DNA from: Bordetella parapertussis
GTDB taxonomy: Bacteria; Pseudomonadota; Gammaproteobacteria; Burkholderiales; Burkholderiaceae_B
Reading direction: 5' to 3'
Length of the DNA: 7,149 bases
Assembly (NCBI GenBank): GCA_945869355.1
Contig: CAMBPA010000064.1
Location: 1 to 7,149, forward strand
Part shown: positions 6,080 through 7,149 of the stretch, piece after piece
How the letters are laid out: every line of letters starts with the position of its first letter
Numbering within the stretch: the stretch's first letter is position 1
Translations under genes and position numbers: made by a program
The notes under the pieces: generated by a model
Told to the model about the DNA's origin: nothing
Databases searched by the model: none
Seen by the model: only the letters and a program-made list of their open reading frames with translations

Positions 6080-6096
6080 TTCTTCGTCGACGGCTT
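6058..6096. terminator. inverted repeat at the convergent GntR/VWA junction, possible bidirectional terminator
   Basis: AAGCCGTC (6058-6065) and GACGGCTT (6089-6096) are perfect 8-bp arms around a 23-base loop that itself contains a small hairpin, AACG-GGG-CGTT (6067-6077). The stop codon of the regulator lies within the loop. There is no T-run on either side, so if it ends transcription it is not a textbook intrinsic terminator; it may instead stabilise the 3' ends of either message. Confidence 0.35.
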
Positions 6097-6122
6097 CCAC
6101 CCCGCTGCTTTGCCTGATCAGA

Positions 6123-7149
6123 CTAAACAATTCTCCCGTTGCGACTGAACGACGCAATGCAGGCTGCCAAAACCAAAAGAAGTCCTAGCCCGAGAAATAG
6201 CGCAGAGATCTCTGTGGTCTGGTGCTTTTCTAAGCGAATGGATGCAGAGAGCGCGCGATAGATTTGTTGAATATCGACTTCTGTTGCCGCGCGGTAGTAG
6301 ATGCCAAGGGTATTTTCAGCGATTTGTTTTAAGTTCGATTCATTGAGCTTCACGCGTGCAGACATGCCTTGCAACTTGAGCACCGCGCCTGAGAGCGTTC
6401 CGATGCCAACGGTATAAATGCGCACGCCAAGATCTGCAGCAAGCTGTGACATTTTTATTGGGTCTGGTCCAAAATTACTGTCACCGTCACTGAGTAAAAC
6501 AATCGCCACTGATTTATTTGAACCGGGTTCGAGTCTAGCGGACTCCTTCGGTCTCTTGATCATGTCAAGTGGCGTGCCCGAATCGGTGGGCCCAGTCGAT
6601 TGGTTGGACTCGGTCAAGATCTTTTGCACATCGATCCCAGTGCCTGGGATGAGCTCCGTCAGTGCAATCAGAATGCCGCTTCCTAGTGCCGATCCGGCTT
6701 GAAGGGGCAGGTTCTCAATGACGCGATTGAGTTCGTCCCTGTCGGCGGTAGGCGCTTGTATTAGGGCAGCCGTACTCGCAATCGTGACGATCCCAAGTTT
6801 TACCTGTGTGGGTTGAGCGGCGATGAACTGCTTAATGGTCGTTTTTGCTGCCTCGATTCGACTCGGCGCAATATCGTCGGCTTGCATACTGCCGGAGGTA
6901 TCGACGGCAATCATAATGCTGTCGATACGCGTGGGCAGCAGCATCGACGCTTTAGGTCGTGCCAGACAAACAATCAAAAAACTCAAGCCGAGTAACAACA
7001 AGATATTGCATAGGTATCGATGTGCAGGTGAGGAGGTACGAAGCGTGGTCAAGGGCGATGCGCTAAGTGAATTGGATTTTCGGCTTCTGATCACGACAAA
7101 CAAATAGACGCCAATGCAAAGCGGACTAAGTAATAAAAGCCATAGCATC
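6123..7149 (-). CDS. VWA-domain membrane protein, BatA/BatB-like (N-terminal few residues outside window)
   Basis: At least 341 residues. An N-terminal hydrophobic segment (1-20 of the visible protein), a second at about 46-63, then a von Willebrand A domain facing the periplasm or cytoplasmic face, and a C-terminal membrane segment at about 317-336. The metal-ion-dependent adhesion site is present: DTSGS (Asp83, Ser85, Ser87), GSALGSG where the Thr is usual (Ser153), and SDGDSN (Asp221). About 40 hydrophilic residues (172-212), rich in Ser, Thr, Pro and Gly, are inserted between the two last metal-site strands, beginning with GID; the C-terminal half (GMSARVKLNE...YYRAATEVD...TTEISALF) matches a VWA clade I associate with betaproteobacteria. 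An ATG occurs at 7148, but relatives start a few residues earlier with a Trp-Pro-type lead, so the true start is probably beyond the edge. Such genes often sit with MoxR ATPase and DUF58 genes in stress or envelope operons; upstream sequence is not available. Exact role unknown. Confidence 0.9.
   Translation of the reverse strand, partial: MLWLLLLSPLCIGVYLFVVIRSRKSNSLSASPLTTLRTSSPAHRYLCNILLLLGLSFLIVCLARPKASMLLPTRIDSIMIAVDTSGSMQADDIAPSRIEAAKTTIKQFIAAQPTQVKLGIVTIASTAALIQAPTADRDELNRVIENLPLQAGSALGSGILIALTELIPGTGIDVQKILTESNQSTGPTDSGTPLDMIKRPKESARLEPGSNKSVAIVLLSDGDSNFGPDPIKMSQLAADLGVRIYTVGIGTLSGAVLKLQGMSARVKLNESNLKQIAENTLGIYYRAATEVDIQQIYRALSASIRLEKHQTTEISALFLGLGLLLVLAACIASFSRNGRIV

Overview
The window is about 50% G+C by eye, densely coded and bacterial. 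It most resembles a betaproteobacterium (Burkholderiales-like). The evidence is gene style: a Tat-exported NMT1/THI5-type binding protein, an FCD-type GntR regulator, and a von Willebrand A membrane protein of a clade I associate with betaproteobacteria. This placement rests on recognition of protein families, not on a search. No RNA gene, IS element, CRISPR array or integrase is visible. The longest stretch without a gene is the 210-base divergent control region (5120-5329).

Layout. The left edge (1-545, + strand) holds the 3' part of a short-chain dehydrogenase/reductase (SDR) whose start lies outside the window. It converges on a block of five minus-strand genes that read from right to left: a Tat-dependent substrate-binding protein (4031-5119), an ABC ATPase (3218-3988), an ABC permease (2371-3225), a second SDR (1523-2329) and an alpha/beta hydrolase (578-1459). 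Gaps are 42, -8 (overlap), 41 and 63 bases, so this looks like one operon. A divergent FadR/FCD-type GntR regulator (5330-6079, + strand) faces it across the control region. At the right edge, and convergent with the regulator, is a VWA-domain membrane protein (6123-7149, - strand) whose first few codons are probably outside the window; it appears unrelated to the operon.

How the genes fit together. The three transporter genes form a complete SsuABC/TauABC/NMT1-type importer. The two enzymes at the end of the operon would act on the imported compound: a dehydrogenase-like protein and a serine hydrolase (ester, lactone, amide or C-C bond cleavage). The FCD regulator presumably senses the substrate or a product and controls the operon. 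The substrate cannot be read from the sequence.

Most notable observations. Both SDRs lack the standard Asn-Ser-Tyr-Lys active site: the left one keeps only Lys, and the operon one has lost all four positions. A perfect 8-bp hairpin sits between the binding-protein and ATPase genes. Two mutually exclusive hairpins overlap the ribosome-binding site of the regulator. A perfect 8-bp inverted repeat with an inner hairpin lies at the regulator/VWA convergent junction.
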